Source of the DNA: Urechis unicinctus
Taxonomy: Eukaryota > Annelida > Polychaeta > Xenopneusta > Urechidae
Length of the DNA: 64,000 nt
Direction of reading: 5' to 3'
NCBI GenBank assembly: GCA_034190875.2
Contig: CM067343.1
Span: forward strand, 14,574,776 to 14,638,775
Positions 13,270 to 26,293 of this stretch are shown in pieces (positions within the stretch are counted from its first letter, which is position 1; every line of letters starts with the position of its first letter). Both the position numbers and the translations under genes were made by a program. Below the pieces are notes generated by a model, which did no database searches, had not been told where the DNA came from, and saw only the letters and a program-made list of their open reading frames with translations.

Positions 13270-13601
13270 CAGCCGCCGCTTGGCGAGTACAGAGGTAAGT
13301 AGCCGAGCACAGTCCGTAAGCCATGCCATCTATGGAATAATGGGTAGCTTTCTTAAGTTGATTGTGCACATGTCTCCACTTCTGCATTGGCTTTCAATTC
13401 GTTGCTTCCTTCCCCCAGCCTCAACACAAGCGCTAGGCACTAGATCAGACACAAATGATGTGTTCTTGACATTAGCCAGATATATGGTCTGCTTGATGTG
13501 ACTGCAGGACACGATATTAACCCTATGGAATAAATCATTAAGGTGAGGTATCATGGCTTTAATCAGCTATAGAATATTTCTTCCGCCAATAATCGCGGCC
13601 A

Positions 13602-13609
13602 CTGAACAC
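13602..13609. other. Empty target site of the transposon found in B'
   Basis: CTGAACAC occurs once here within otherwise matching flanks. In B' the same 8 bp flank a 287-bp element on both sides (48580-48587 and 48875-48882). This is the pre-insertion state. Confidence 0.92.
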
Positions 13610-13877
13610 TAGTCCTATGTATTATACATACATAATTTGAAACACATCAGACTTAACATAATGTCAGAATCGGTGAGAGACTATTGTTGAATAACCACGG
13701 CCCTATTATGAAGAACTATAGGTATTGGTAAATCAGTCAGCTTATATGCGCATGAGACGTTCGCTTATCTGCGCAGCAAACACGCGTTTTATACTACGAT
13801 GCTTGTCCCAAAGCCATCACAGCCTTTAATATTTCAGACGCTATATGACTACTCAAAGACTGTCTCAGGGTATCAGG

Positions 13878-14178
13878 TAAACCGTATAGGCGTTGTTGAA
13901 AACAAATACCTTTTTAGATTTTCTTAGCTTTACTGTGCGTTCCTATATCAATTATGTAGCCGCATCTAAAGCGGTATAAATGCAGAAAAGCACAGGCCAA
14001 GTTTTTGTTTGACGACGCTGTGGTGATAAGCTTCATTTGACGCACCAAATTACTCTGTATTACAACATAAATGCATGTCGGCGTCGAGCCAGTGCAACGC
14101 TAAATCAGATAGTCATCTAGTACTTTCCCATATTAAGAGATTCTTATAAAGATCCAAATCTAAACAATCCACGCTATC
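13878..14178. other. About 300 bp present only in the first B copy
   Basis: In B' the flanks join directly near 49710, after a short GGGTATCA direct repeat. I see no terminal repeats or target duplication at its ends, so whether this was an insertion here or a deletion in B' is not settled. It holds no open frame of note. Confidence 0.7.
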
Positions 14179-14819
14179 AAACCATGGCGAGTACTAATGC
14201 AGGAGTGGAGTGTTTCACGATCACATTCCTTTGTTCACCGTCGGTATGATATAAGTTATGCAAAAGTTGCGGCGACTCCAAGGATCAAATGGACCCGTAC
14301 CGCTCTGCAATTGAACTAACCGGGAATAACATTTGAATAGTAAAGGTGATATAGCTCAGCCTGGATAAGCTATGTCATTGAAAAAGCGCAATTTCGGGGC
14401 ATTTTATAAGGACAGCGCCCATGTTTGCGATAACTGTCATGCGAGAAAGCAATGTATCAAAAAACGGATTTGAACATACTGAAATTAACTGAATAGACTT
14501 TACCATATTGCAGCCAATAGGGTTCATGAGAATGTATTTTATAATTATGTGAATATCTCATTTGAGTGGTTTAATAAATCCCTTCAATCATGCAATGCTC
14601 TGATGAAAATGGTACTTTGCAGAGAGATAAACAATTCCATTTTTGACTTAATTTTTTTTTAAGTCTAGCTCTGAATTTATTTCCCTTTCAACATAGTTTT
14701 CGAAATGCCGTCTTTAGGGTAAGTCATATCGGGCGATGCGGTTTGTGCAACAGTCATGTTTGCGAAGTATAGACATGTCCATGAGTGAGACATTTAATTA
14801 GTCTGAGATCGATTTCCCT

Positions 14820-16140
14820 GTTTTCGGTGCTTTTGTTCCAATATAGGATTACAACACATTTCTATGCAGTACAAGAGGATCTTACTCTATTAATATTAAT
14901 CAATAAAAAACCATGGTATTTGATGGAATGATTTTGCAAATTATATTCATTACTCTTCACTGAAAGCGTAGAATAAGTGTAATAAGGCAAATAAATGTGA
15001 CTTTCATCAGTTTAGATATTACAAAGCGGATAGTTTATATACTATCAAGTCTGTTATATTTTACCTTTTCCTTATCATCTCGATAAATGTGAAACAACCA
15101 GGATAATGAAATTTTGCTTTTAGACTGTTGAGGCAGTATCATGGATGCAAAATGCATTACAACGAAAGGCAATTAAGACTTTGACTTAGTGTGGGACAAA
15201 TGACAACTTGAAATCGAGGACTGTAATATGTACACATAAAGAAAACGCGACCTTTGAATGACAGAAACGCGGCGTATTGAATGGATTCATCATGTTATCT
15301 ACAGATGACTACTCAAGAAAGGGAGCAGATGCAATGGAAGTGTCAGCGTTGCTTGTTAGTTTAGGTGAACAGAGGACGAAGAAAAGTTGCGAGGACCAAA
15401 TGTTTCTCAAGCCTCATCATTACTCACAACAACACTCGCAAATTGGTGTTTGCGAATACCTGCGAGGGCCGATAAAACATTGAAAGAGGTCATTAGATAC
15501 TATTCCGACGAAAGTGGCCATGACATGGTCTATTCTATGTTGAATGGTCGTTAGCTTATTAACGCAAGATCGATGTATAATATCGGCTGCAGGGCGATTT
15601 ATGCACGCCAAAATTAATCGGTCGTTTTTTTGGGATAATATCTTTAAAAAAGCTTTGATACACAGGCTCAACGAAATATATTGTTACTGGTCTCAGAATT
15701 ATGTGTCGTTTCAATTGACATTGTCATAAACAGCTAGTTAGCATAATTATTGACAGCTTGTTCATACGAAAATTATTGTGGTCATACAACTGAATCATAT
15801 CTGTGTATGATACAGGAATCATTAACATAAACCATACGTGGTAATTACTATACTAGTTGCATGACTAAAGTCGACAGAGTTAATCATTATGTTGATGTTG
15901 ATTACAATAGGCAGCAATATAGCTGAGATACATGGCGCATTAATTAGCAACGTTAAACAGTATCGTAAATATGCTACATAACTATCTGTGTCGTGCGCTA
16001 ATGTTGTTACTCCCACTAACAAACATAACGGCACGTGAGACTCGGGCTGTGGAACGATAGCAAAACAGTATAATGTCGACAGGAGTTATTGTGATGCAGA
16101 AACGCTATTGTGCTGATAAAGCAACATAAAAGGGTATCAC
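14820..16140 (+). repeat. B block paralogous to 29820-30810
   Basis: Diverged colinear homology to the sequence just before the recent duplication begins in A'. Shared words include CGGTGCTTTTGTTCCAATAT and CGCGACCTTTGAATG. A' is therefore a fuller monomer than the first A, which lacks this part. Confidence 0.75.
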
Positions 16141-16820
16141 TTGCCCCAGCAGTCTTTCTACTGCTATCATTGGTGCTTATCTTGTCAGATATAACCAAAA
16201 ACCTAAGAAATACTGCCGCAATCATATTCTGGTGTTCATTATGCGGTAGTTCTGCATGCAGCGGTCATGATGTTACATGTATAGACGGCGATGTGAATAG
16301 ACATAAATATTATATTATATCAAAGACATGAATATATCAATTTTGATCACACAACAATGGGTACAAAGTTCTATATCCTAGCCATTACCATGTTCCATAA
16401 TATCCGTCTTAAATATGCGTTACAAATCGCTTTCGATGTCTAATGCGTTGTATGATGAGCTACCGTTGTTGTGCAGCGGTGTAATTACGAGCGTCACGCG
16501 CATTCAAAGCTGCTGCCCGAACAGCCATCTTGCTTAGCTCAAGAGAGCGAGAGGGGGCATGTTCGACCAAGCCATATCTCGTAGCTTCTACCTTAATGCC
16601 AAGTGGCATTAGAGATGAATTTTTGGAATACCTTCTTAATATTCACGACATACAATATTTTGAGTACCTTTCGGTTTACTCGTATGTTTGAGTATTCATT
16701 CGTCCGAATCTGCCAGTTCAAGCTGAACAATATCGCCAGTGTAATGTTGGTTTGTGTGTTTAACCATTATTGAATCCGATTGAGAATGATATTTAAGACT
16801 CGATTGAGTCTAAGCTTATA

Positions 16821-17138
16821 TTGACAATGTTAATTCATAGTTCATTTAAGCTTAGAATGAGGTCTAGCGGCGCACCTACAACAGTGACCTGCATATTGAC
16901 GAAAACATACACTACCGGTATAGCATATCGCAATTTCTTCGATCAAAAGTATTGTTTGAAGCTGCTTTTGTCATTTGAATATTATAATCATGCAGGAGGC
17001 ATGATTTGTGCAGCGTTTAAATTTAGTTATCGCACTGAAGAAGGAGGCAATCCTGTATTATCTGATGTTTATGAATTTAACAAAGATTGTGTTTCCACAC
17101 GATATATGCTTTTCTGTTATTTACAATCAAATAAATGA
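16821..17138 (+). CDS. Small hypothetical ORF, first copy
   Basis: This is a 105-codon frame. Its last ~74 codons, from about 16920, match the frame ending at 53975 in B'. The shared part contains YRNFFDQKYCLKLLLSFEYY and ends FCYLQSNK, with Cys and aromatic residues and no simple-sequence bias. Within the shared part I count three differences, two of them silent; this is fewer changes and a more coding-like pattern than in other ORF pairs here, but the numbers are small. The N-terminal parts are unrelated because a 1258-bp deletion in this copy lies just upstream, so the ATG here is not ancestral. Function unknown. It may be a decayed exon. Confidence 0.22.
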   Translation: MTMLIHSSFKLRMRSSGAPTTVTCILTKTYTTGIAYRNFFDQKYCLKLLLSFEYYNHAGGMICAAFKFSYRTEEGGNPVLSDVYEFNKDCVSTRYMLFCYLQSNK

Positions 17139-17293
17139 CAGAATGCATATTTTGGCGATACATTTATGCCATTCAGAGCAAAGATGTTGCTCACAGTCAA
17201 TCAATTTAATAATCTTATACTGCGTGAGTTTACTTTCGTGGCGATTATCCCGGTATGCATACGTCTGATTCCATTTGAATATATATATCTCTG

Positions 17294-17766
17294 GCCGATA
17301 AAACCACTCGTTGCACCTGACCCACCAAACCCATTTGAATATTTTTTGTTAAAACATGTAATGATGTATTATCTATTTATGATTAATGCATTATGACGTC
17401 AAGTTCTCGGAATAAACTTATTGTCATGGATTATCTTCATGCTTTTGAGGTTATTCCGAAACGTCACATAAAGAGTTTCTAATCGTACCAACGATTACCT
17501 CTTAGACGGAATAGAAGGTAAATGTCATCTCTTATGCAATTAGTAGCGGCGCGTTGGCATGACATGATAACATTAGATTGCTGCCAATGTATTTAGCAAG
17601 CTGGTAATATTTCGTTCTGCGACTGTGAGGCCGCTAGGAAAAAGGTCATCATCTAGATCCATAAATAACTAGAAGGTTTTAGAAAGCTTACCCGCAAGTG
17701 ATGTTGCTTTGTGGCCATATGTTATGCAACACGCTTAATTGGCGATTAAAACCGGTTATGTCGGTA
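17294..17766. other. About 470 bp present only in the first B copy
   Basis: B' joins the flanks near 54130-54145. The segment includes 17575-17720, which resembles A at 6345-6490, although B carries another match to the start of that A region at 18220-18297. B thus held a local duplication, and B' has lost one part of it. Confidence 0.6.
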
Positions 17767-17984
17767 GATATAAGAAACGGCTGATGTTAATTTGATGACC
17801 TGGTTGGTAACGCAGCATTAACCACGAATCAGCGCTTTTACTTTGAGGCACAGTGTAAGTGAAAGAGGTAGCAATAACATGTAAGTGATCCTACTCCTGA
17901 TGCCCATGATTCGTCATAGAATTGTGAATAACCAGTGGTAGGTACATCATAAGCAATATATCACTAATCGCATAACTTACCTGA

Positions 17985-18296
17985 AAATACAACATCATAT
18001 ATTAACTCTAACGTTGATCGAAGAATCGCATGACTATTGTCGCTATGCAAACGTAATAAATGATAACGATGTTCCGTTAATTATTGACTGGATTGTGAAA
18101 CCAAAAACTTACGTCAATTCTACGGAAATAATTTAGGTAATTGTCTGGAGATTTTCTAAAGACAATCAATTGTTGGGAAAATACCACCCCTAATGTAACT
18201 GCTAGGAGCGCTCTGGCTCCAATGATAGAATAAATATGCTGCAATTGTATAGAGCAAGATAGTGGTATTTAGCACTGGGACAGCCAGATCGAAACA

Positions 18297-18297
<1 letters not shown>
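17985..18297 (+). repeat. B block paralogous to A 6085-6420
   Basis: Shared words include TTGATCGAAGAATCGCATGA and GCAAACGTAATAAATGATAA. In B the microsatellite starts immediately after CAGATCGA, whereas in A about 900 bp intervene. The B' copy is at 54360-54670. Confidence 0.8.
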
Positions 18298-18364
<67 letters not shown>

Positions 18365-19080
18365 TATATATATATAGATATATAAATAGATATATGAACA
18401 TATATACCTATATACTTATATAGGTTAACAGAGCGATCTATATATATATATATATAGAAATAGATATACAGAGAGAGAGAGAGCGATATATCTAGATATA
18501 TATAGATCTATCTCTATATATATATATAGAGAGAGAGAGAGAGATGACCATTTATCTTCTAGATATAGATAATATATATCTAGATGTATAGATAAATATA
18601 TACCTATACTAGATATATCTATCTCTATATACATATATATACATATATATATATATATATAGAGATATAGAGAGATATAGTTAGACATAGAGATAGATCA
18701 GAATATAAATATATATGATAACATATCTCTACAGAGATATATATATAGATAGAGAGAGAGGCATATATAGATATCTGCATAGATATATATATAGATTTAT
18801 ATAGATAGAGGAATTAGATATCCTCGATATATATATAGAGAGAGATATATATAGATATATATATAGAGATATATATATAGAAGATATCAATGTATATATA
18901 TGTATACATATATATATATGTATATGTATATACATATATACATATAAATAAATATACACATATATATATCTATATAAAATATATATATATATATATATCT
19001 ATGTATATATATATATTTGTATCTATATATATTTATATCTATGCGTACATATATATATAAATATATATATATACATATAT

Positions 19081-19157
<77 letters not shown>

Positions 19158-19158
19158 G
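18298..19158. repeat. Compound AT/GA microsatellite field
   Basis: Pure (TA)n, then mixed TATAGAGAGA-type tracts, then AT again. The B' counterpart at 54672-55568 has the same flanks but a quite different internal order. Tyr-Ile and Ser-Leu open frames across it are artefacts of the repeat. Confidence 0.97.
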
Positions 19159-19399
19159 AGCAGAGAGAAGCACAACATGATTTCAGACTACTTGTTAAAG
19201 CGAAGGTTCCCGCTATTTGCAATATGTGTAAATATCTCCAAATCCAAAGACACTGTGGTTAGTAAAATAAACTAGGAGCAGCTGATTTATTAAGCAATGT
19301 GTCTGACTATACAATACTGTTATCGTAGAAAATTGTTAATTTTGGCTTATTGTCATTCCGCATTTTGCCAATAAACCCTGACTTATTATCTTAGCAACT

Positions 19400-20159
19400 G
19401 TGGAGAGCACAGACGAAGGTCGATGGCAGCGGCAGACTTTCTTCCTAAATAAACGTAAGATTTAGATTCTTTATTCATTATACCAAGATCATTTACATGA
19501 TGATATTACCATTTATATATCAACGTGATTAGTGCGCGCACCTCCTAAATCACTGTAGTTACAAAACATCACCCAGAAGCAATTGTTGATTGATCAAATG
19601 AGCAATGTATCTGTGTTAAATCTTGCCACTCGGTTGCATTTACATATAGCTCAACCTTATATGGAAGATAATGCTAACTTCCAAATCTCGGAGACGAGTG
19701 AAGACAGCAAGAGGCTTATAATGGATACCTTGTTTGTCGACAACTGGAATGTCCCGCGAACGACTGTTTCTACTCTTTGAGATGATGACAATGACAAAGA
19801 AGATGACAGTTGTTACAATAAGCACATCCGCTCATTGACACTTTATCAGTCTTCTTGAGGAAAGTTTCTCGCTGGCAGGCAGCAAGTGGGTTGTAATAGT
19901 CGATATGGGAATTTGTTGAGTCGTTGTTTGACATTGAACTTCAACAGTTCAATCCCAATTTGGAGATTTTCTTATTTGCCTTAGGCTTTTCTGCACGGCG
20001 ACAGTTAAACTAGAGTTGCATGCTCTTGTTAGTGATTATGGAGGGTCATGTGGCGTCCTCCTGCGCTCTCCGGTGAACATTTCACGTTGCACGATAGGAA
20101 CCATAGAGGGCGATAACTTCTTAAGAAGTTCGTCGATGTCACATATTTTCAGAACAGCT
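19400..20159. other. 760 bp deleted from the second B copy
   Basis: B' reads straight through at ~55807 with a 2-bp CT overlap at the join. Monomer A keeps the corresponding DNA (~8650-9245), so the change is a deletion in B'. The segment contains a perfect 16-bp palindrome, AACTTCTTAAGAAGTT, at 20115-20130. The matching place in A (near 9220) has a broken form. Confidence 0.75.
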
Positions 20160-21451
20160 AATTATCTTCGGTTAAAGATACGATGTTGGCTCATTTCAAT
20201 TTCATTACCTCAAGGCTTTACGTATCGCAGAAAAGGCTTTGAAACTCTATGATGATTGGTCGCGAGTGTAATCTCAACAACAAGGAAGGTGGACCAGCTT
20301 GCAGTTGTAGTGTCGCTCTTTAGGTCAGAGTAGCCTATGTGTTTCCAGTAATGCTAATTTCGATGTAGTACATCCAACAAGGAATCCAACAAGGGGCCAT
20401 TATGGGTACTCAGCTAACCCAGCACCTTGCTGTCAGGGCAACTCTGGTGCAATACTAACACCTCATATGCGCAGGTTTAATGTGATATGTGCTTTTGAAA
20501 CATGTTCACCTCACAATGACAAACATCGTGCATAAAAACGTTAACGTTATGAATCGGACACATAACGCGTCCTTCTTGATGCAGGCTGTAACAGCATATG
20601 GCTTAACCAAACCCTTACATAAGCTCTCTATATGAGCAAAATTGGTCACATAAGTTGAATAATCATGGTTCATTAAGTCACTTACTGGGTCAAGCTGGTG
20701 ACCGAGATTATTAGGTTAGCAAAATCTATACGATCTGTTTGAAAGAATATACCATAACCCAATAGTTGCATTCCATGAAACCATTTGCGCTCTGTTTTCT
20801 GTTCAACATACAATATTTTTTATCACAGCAAGTACACCATTAGAATAACATGTGAGTCACAAAACTACCATTATTCAAAAGAAATGAAAATTCGGAACGT
20901 GATTGATTGTCACATCTATATTTACAAAAAATTGTTGTTGAATTCACAGTGATATGCCCTAATAACTATGTTAGGAAGCATGCATGATTGCCACAGGTCG
21001 CTAGCTGATATCTAAGTCTAGGGTTAGCATGTGCAGGGTCTAATCTAGTTGTTCAATTTATCATTGCGTTTTGAAATTGTCGTCAAACAGTAGCATAGGT
21101 ATAGAGACAGAATCCTTCTACAAGCAAACTTAATTCGTCAATGCTTTACAGTCTGGGGAGATGAGCAACTGGAAAGGAATAAAAGAGATCATCCGATCAA
21201 CAGAGGCGGATCCATACAATTGATTGATGCTTAAAGATGTAATGGCACTTCAACGGCATTGAAATATTACGTGGAATTTCACAGCAATATCTCAAATGCA
21301 GTATCATGTTTAACACGGCCCAGCATAGTTCTAATTTTAATTCATCTATTATATTGGAACAGGAACACCTAGTTATGATATAAGGCGTATGTGTAACACT
21401 TGCTTTAATGCCGGAAAATGGAAGTCATTGGTAAAAATGCCAAAAACATCT

Positions 21452-22885
21452 TATGAGTTATAACCTCAGAAATTATAAATAAGATCCATAAAACATTGCT
21501 AAAAGCGCACCCATGCTTGGTATTAAATGAGCAACACTACTTACACAAATTCAAAGCAAAAGCAAAACCGTCTAAGAACTTCACACACCCGCAACAAAAA
21601 CACAGATATTGGTTGATATTATCTCTACCCAGTGTCTCATTCAGCTCTATGTTTCGTTATGTAGTAGAACTTATAGAAACATGAGTAGCTTGGATCGAAT
21701 GGCACCATATGCATAATGTGAACAGCGCGCTATTGTTCGTCGAAAAAAAAACACAAGAGCGCTTTTTATAACACTACATTATTTCCTGTTCACATCCTTC
21801 TTTCTTTCATCTTTCTCTGTCTGGTACTGTTTTTTCTTTGCAAAGTCGGGCGCTATCAAAACTCAAGTTCGTCTGCATAAAATTGTACTGCTTGGCGTTA
21901 TGTACACCATGACGTTATCCAGATCGGATGTATCTATTTGTGTGACAGTTTCTATCGCATTTACGCAGCCTTTGTTGCCTCCTTAGCTATGTATGCTAAG
22001 TGATACCGACAACATTAACATCTTGGGACCAATATGGCTACAGGCTATTCCACGTCTCAACTCGGTAATGCATCCTATGGGAAATTTGGCTAATGGTAGG
22101 CAAAACAGGAAAAGAGTCAACCAGTATATCAAACAAAAAATGTCGCCTTTCAACAGCACCAATGAGGGATATACTCTCTAAAGAACCGTTTGTACTTAAA
22201 CAGATCAACTATGCATAGTATGCCCTCAAACATGGTTTTTCAACGCAATCGTCGGAAATAATTGAAGCCCAGTTCTTTAAACTACTGACTTATATGTGGC
22301 TTTACTCGTTGGACTATTAATTGCAGCTGTTTTGTTGTAGAGTTAATTGGGATATAAATTTGCATTTGCCAACACTTATTTGCTAGTCTGAACCAATGCG
22401 ATAATTACTGAAGCCTGCAGCCCACAAGTTTGAGCATGATAAATATGAACGGGGTCTCTCACATGCAAAATGACAAGTAATTGCTTAGTAACTGATGATT
22501 CAACAGTTGTTTACAGTACAGCATATCCTACGCAAACAAATCATCAAAACATCAGTGGTCCATTTGCTGTGTTACCTAATAGCTGCATGGAAACGACAAA
22601 CTAGGATCAACTATTTAAGCGATGATTTAAAGAGGAGCTTCGAATCCCCCAAATGTCTAAATTAATGGACGGTTTGCCAAGTGCGCAATAATCTAAATAT
22701 GTTAGCAGAAGAGTTATGTGGAGATATATGAGAGCGTTGCTAAAAAGCTTATGGTTTGCCGTCAGACTATGGTTATGCGCTCCAAAATCATGTACCACCC
22801 GTTTCACCACAGCGGATGTGACGATTGGAATCAATAGCAACGTGGCAACGAGAGCGCTTAGGTTCTGTAAAAAGCACGCCCCCAA
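21452..22885. other. B/C-type segment missing from monomer A
   Basis: In A the flanks are adjacent near 10015-10020. B and B' both carry the block (B' about 57085-58543), and C retains sequence like its start (28440-28600). The frame at 21993-22181 (62 aa) is open in both B copies, but the five differences I compared are all amino-acid-changing, so it is not a constrained protein. I see no gene here. Confidence 0.55.
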
Positions 22886-22989
22886 ACACGACTAAGGCAC
22901 AGAGTCACTAGATTAGATGCATAATATGGTAACATATATTTGTTTGATGTTTTTTGCTTAGTTAATGTACTGGGACCCATTCGCTTATT

Positions 22990-24600
22990 TCTAATATGTA
23001 TAAATGTAGCGAGTGCAAATTTATTACTGAATGCGTAACAAATCATTTGACATGCAAAGCACTTGCTTCACTGCCTCGGTGACCTTTAAGCAGGCAATAA
23101 TCGCATCCATTTATCCAAATGGTAGGAGCGGTGTTGGTGAAAATTGTATTAAGCTTATTAGCGTAATCGTTACGTATACCGCGTCGAACGTTATGTTGAG
23201 CAAGGTAAGATGCATTTTTCAGTTTTGCGGTGCTGCGCCAAGTATCATTATGGTGATGTAAAACAAAGAGCCCCCGGTCTGCATTTGTGTTACTGGTTAT
23301 GTCATTGTCTGTATGCGCTGACAAGGAATCACGATCACTAACTGAGAATACTTGTTCTGATCACGCGACACGTAAATACTGAGCAAATAAAAACTCTGAG
23401 CTGTTAAGATATGCGTAGTATGTATTCGATACTTTATTGACATTGCTGTATTGCGCTTTTATGTTCCGTTTGATTCCCAAATGTAGGAGTGCGTTGAGAT
23501 TTGGCCAACACTTCGACTTACTTGGTTATAATACACGGTCATTGAATTCATACTGCACGCCTTAAGTGGGAATAAATTGCCTCAAAACTAGTTTAGCAGA
23601 CAGGGGATCAAAACTTTTGAACACTGTCCCAGATATTGTTAAGTTGTAACCAGCAATGTATATGTTTATATGAGACGTATTTTACAACGTACAACGATAG
23701 TTGTATATAATAACTCCATGACGTCAGGACTTACCTTGCCGGGGTGTAGAATGTTAGTATTACCTCATTTATTGGTATAGGTGTCACAATTGTTTTGTAT
23801 TGCTTCTGTTTTATAACACGCCATTCCGTCCCTTAGTGACGGATTGAGTTTTGTACGTAAATAGAATTTAACCAATAAATGTCACCTCACTTACTCAATC
23901 ACAGTTTCACCCGAGCCGCTTAACCAAAGACATTTAATTATCATTACAAGGTGAATAATTGGCAAAGACTGCTTACCAGGACATCAGAACCGAAACCCTA
24001 GGATGAGCCGCCCTAATTGGCGATTCGCTGTCGGTCATCTCAAGCAAATCCTGCAGTGTCAAAGCTTAGTACATAATGCAGACAGAGAACTTTGCCCTAC
24101 ACATTAGCACTCTCTTTCGTACATGACCTATTAGCAAGTATGTTTTCATTTTCCCCAGAGGGCGCAATCGCGTCGTGAAATGAGACTTAGTAAACATTTA
24201 CATCACTTGATAATAATACATCTGGTGCTACGGGACTGCAGGCAAGGCTACTAGTTGTTGGTCATGCTCCCCCCAAAAATAACACAGTCGTCACGTGATG
24301 TCTTCTGCATATGAACATTATACCCATATATTTTTAATGTCATAGCGACTTTATCGAGAAAGCTATCAGACATAGTGTAAATGTCAATTTGTTAATGCAG
24401 TTACATCAATGAACTTAAGCGTAACGGCTCGCATGATCTTTAAGATTACTAACAGGTGATGTGTACCATAATACACACGAAATTTGCACAGACAATTGCC
24501 AGAAAGTTGGATGTGACTCATTCCATTCTATTGATTACATTTGATAGTTGCTCTATTATGTAGCCATAAAGACAAATCATCCTCATTGCACTGACTTCAA
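22990..24600. other. B interior without A counterpart
   Basis: The match to A stops near 22990 and resumes at 24600. B' matches throughout (58640-60250). Small indels are scattered and no open frame shows protein-like content. Confidence 0.45.
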
Positions 24601-25539
24601 AATATCACATTACTGTGCCGTATTATCTTGCCATGAAAAAAAAATTCTAAAACGATTTCAAATAAGAACTTAGTCCTCTGAAAAAAGTCCTCGAAGCGGA
24701 CATGCGTATTGAGCCACACATTAGTGCCACAATCATTCATAAGACGTTAAACGACATATCAAGCATGCAATAAAACTGCGTCTACTTTCGAAGCTTCATT
24801 TAGGAGGTCCATTGCTTTAAAACTACCGGGTATTAGTTGTAAAATTGCATTACTAAGTAGCGCCAACATTTGAGGGGTCAAATTGATGATATGATTATTT
24901 AACTGTCCGAATATTTAGGCGTTGCAGACACAGCCGCGCAAATCCTGGCGCTGTTTGTGGCAACTTATCTTTATTCAAGTTGCAGCACTAGTGTCCTATT
25001 CAATAATATCTTCGTCTCAGTTAGATGAAGTTATTATATTTCAAAAGCTGATTTAGCAACGTCAATGGCGAGGAATAAATGTGGTGCTTGGGTCACTCCT
25101 CGTATTTGCCATCGCCTTAAGTATGGTACGAACTCTGGAGATGCCAAGTCGGTTTCATGTTGTACGTTATTCGACCACAAGTTAGCGTGATAATCGGACT
25201 TACTGGTTAACTTGTTTTGAATCGAATCGATATAGTTTAGTAATACATTATATAATAGATTGGTCCAAATGAACCGGCCAAATGCATTTCATATGGAACG
25301 TGGCAGAAATATTAAAACAAATTCTACTTGGTCTTTCAACATGTAATGTAGTGTAGATCTCCTAGCAGCTAAGCATCATTGAGATAAGTAATATTTCCTT
25401 TATTGCTGTAGGCATGCACATCGGTCAAGGTGTTGATCACTTGTAATATTGACCACTCAGTGTCAAAAGCTCAGTCGAGGAAACGATACAAATACTGACA
25501 GAGCTATAGTTAATTTAGAGTATATTATATTGCGGGCAA

Positions 25540-25866
25540 CAGCAACAGCATTCGTGGACCAATAGCAGATGGGTAAATGCTGGCCGCTTGGAGGAGAACG
25601 TTATGGTCATGCAGGCAGTTGGTGTCTTTAGGCCGACAGCAACATATTTATTAAGGTAGGTTGCATATATAAAACAATTAGCCACTAGGCAGCTGGTTGC
25701 AAGGAGTGCAATAAAATCCACGTTTGCTCTTACAGAGATTTTGTTTATTGATGGCGGTTGTTTTCAACCCTAAGAATCCCTAAAAAAAAGTTGCACATGT
25801 AGATCAAATAACACCTGTCGAGGAGTAGCCGTTGAAGGGAAAAGATAGACATATTGACTAACGTAA
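25540..25866 (+). repeat. B tail with a diverged copy inside the 4.45-kb segment
   Basis: This matches 44267-44600 at perhaps 75-80% with indels; shared words include TTAGCCACT and AATAACACCTGTCGAGG. A recent copy lies at 61211-61537. B-tail sequence therefore exists in three places and in two age classes. Confidence 0.7.
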
Positions 25867-25995
25867 AATGGGGGCGAGTTCCTAACGGGTAATGTATCGA
25901 TATATTAGGTGTACTGGTATGAAAATATGAAGTCGCAATCGGTGCAACTTTTAAGGGTTTATAAGCTGGAAGTTGTATTAATAGACCGAGCATTT

Positions 25996-26293
25996 GGAGT
26001 GCTAGTACAGTTGTTGCTGGCTGCTTGGATAGGGCCTAGTTTGAACGCATCGCAGTGGCGGGTGCTCACATGTACAACGTCGTGTTACTGTTTGATTGAT
26101 TCTTATTCATCATAAATGGGACCCACATATCAATATCGCTTAATATTTCATCTGTTATACAGTGAATCATAGAATCATTGTCCTCGTACGATGTTTTCCA
26201 TTATATGTTTGAAAGAATAATTGCCTTTCTATTTCAAGTGCTTTCACATAAGTCAATGTCCATATCCCTGGAGAATACGGTAGTCTGGAGCCG
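25996..26293. other. 298 bp replaced by 7 bp in the second copy
   Basis: In the second copy the sequence from GCATTT to TGCGCGATTG is joined by only 7 bases (61667-61673). This looks like a deletion with filler, as left by end-joining. Confidence 0.65.

Larger units (their letters stand above)
13036..26000 (+). repeat. Monomer B, first copy
   Basis: This block matches B' (47803-~61670) at roughly 97% by eye, with offset 34768 at the left rising to 36412 and then falling to about 35670. It differs from B' by several large indels: lacking here are ~210 bp, ~575 bp, the transposon and 1258 bp; present only here are ~300, ~470, 760 and 298 bp. It is also diverged-homologous to A over 16080-16900, 17575-17720, 17985-18300, 19320-20710, 21230-21450, 22885-22990 and 24600-25190. 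No gene is recognised; weak coding candidates are listed separately. Confidence 0.88.

Noticed and set aside
13878-14178. 300-bp first-copy segment as a retained intron
   Set aside because: It starts near GT but has no AG at the right edge, and no spliced frame across it is supported.
14343-14430. tRNA-like A box (TAGCTCAGCCTGG), conserved at 49878
   Set aside because: The D-arm can form, but there is no pairing anticodon arm and no GGTTCGA-type B box downstream. It is neither a tRNA nor a clear tRNA-derived SINE head.
21993-22181. 62-codon frame conserved in length in both B copies (57639-57827)
   Set aside because: The five differences I compared all change the amino acid and there is no recognisable motif. 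Length is kept only because the copies are young.
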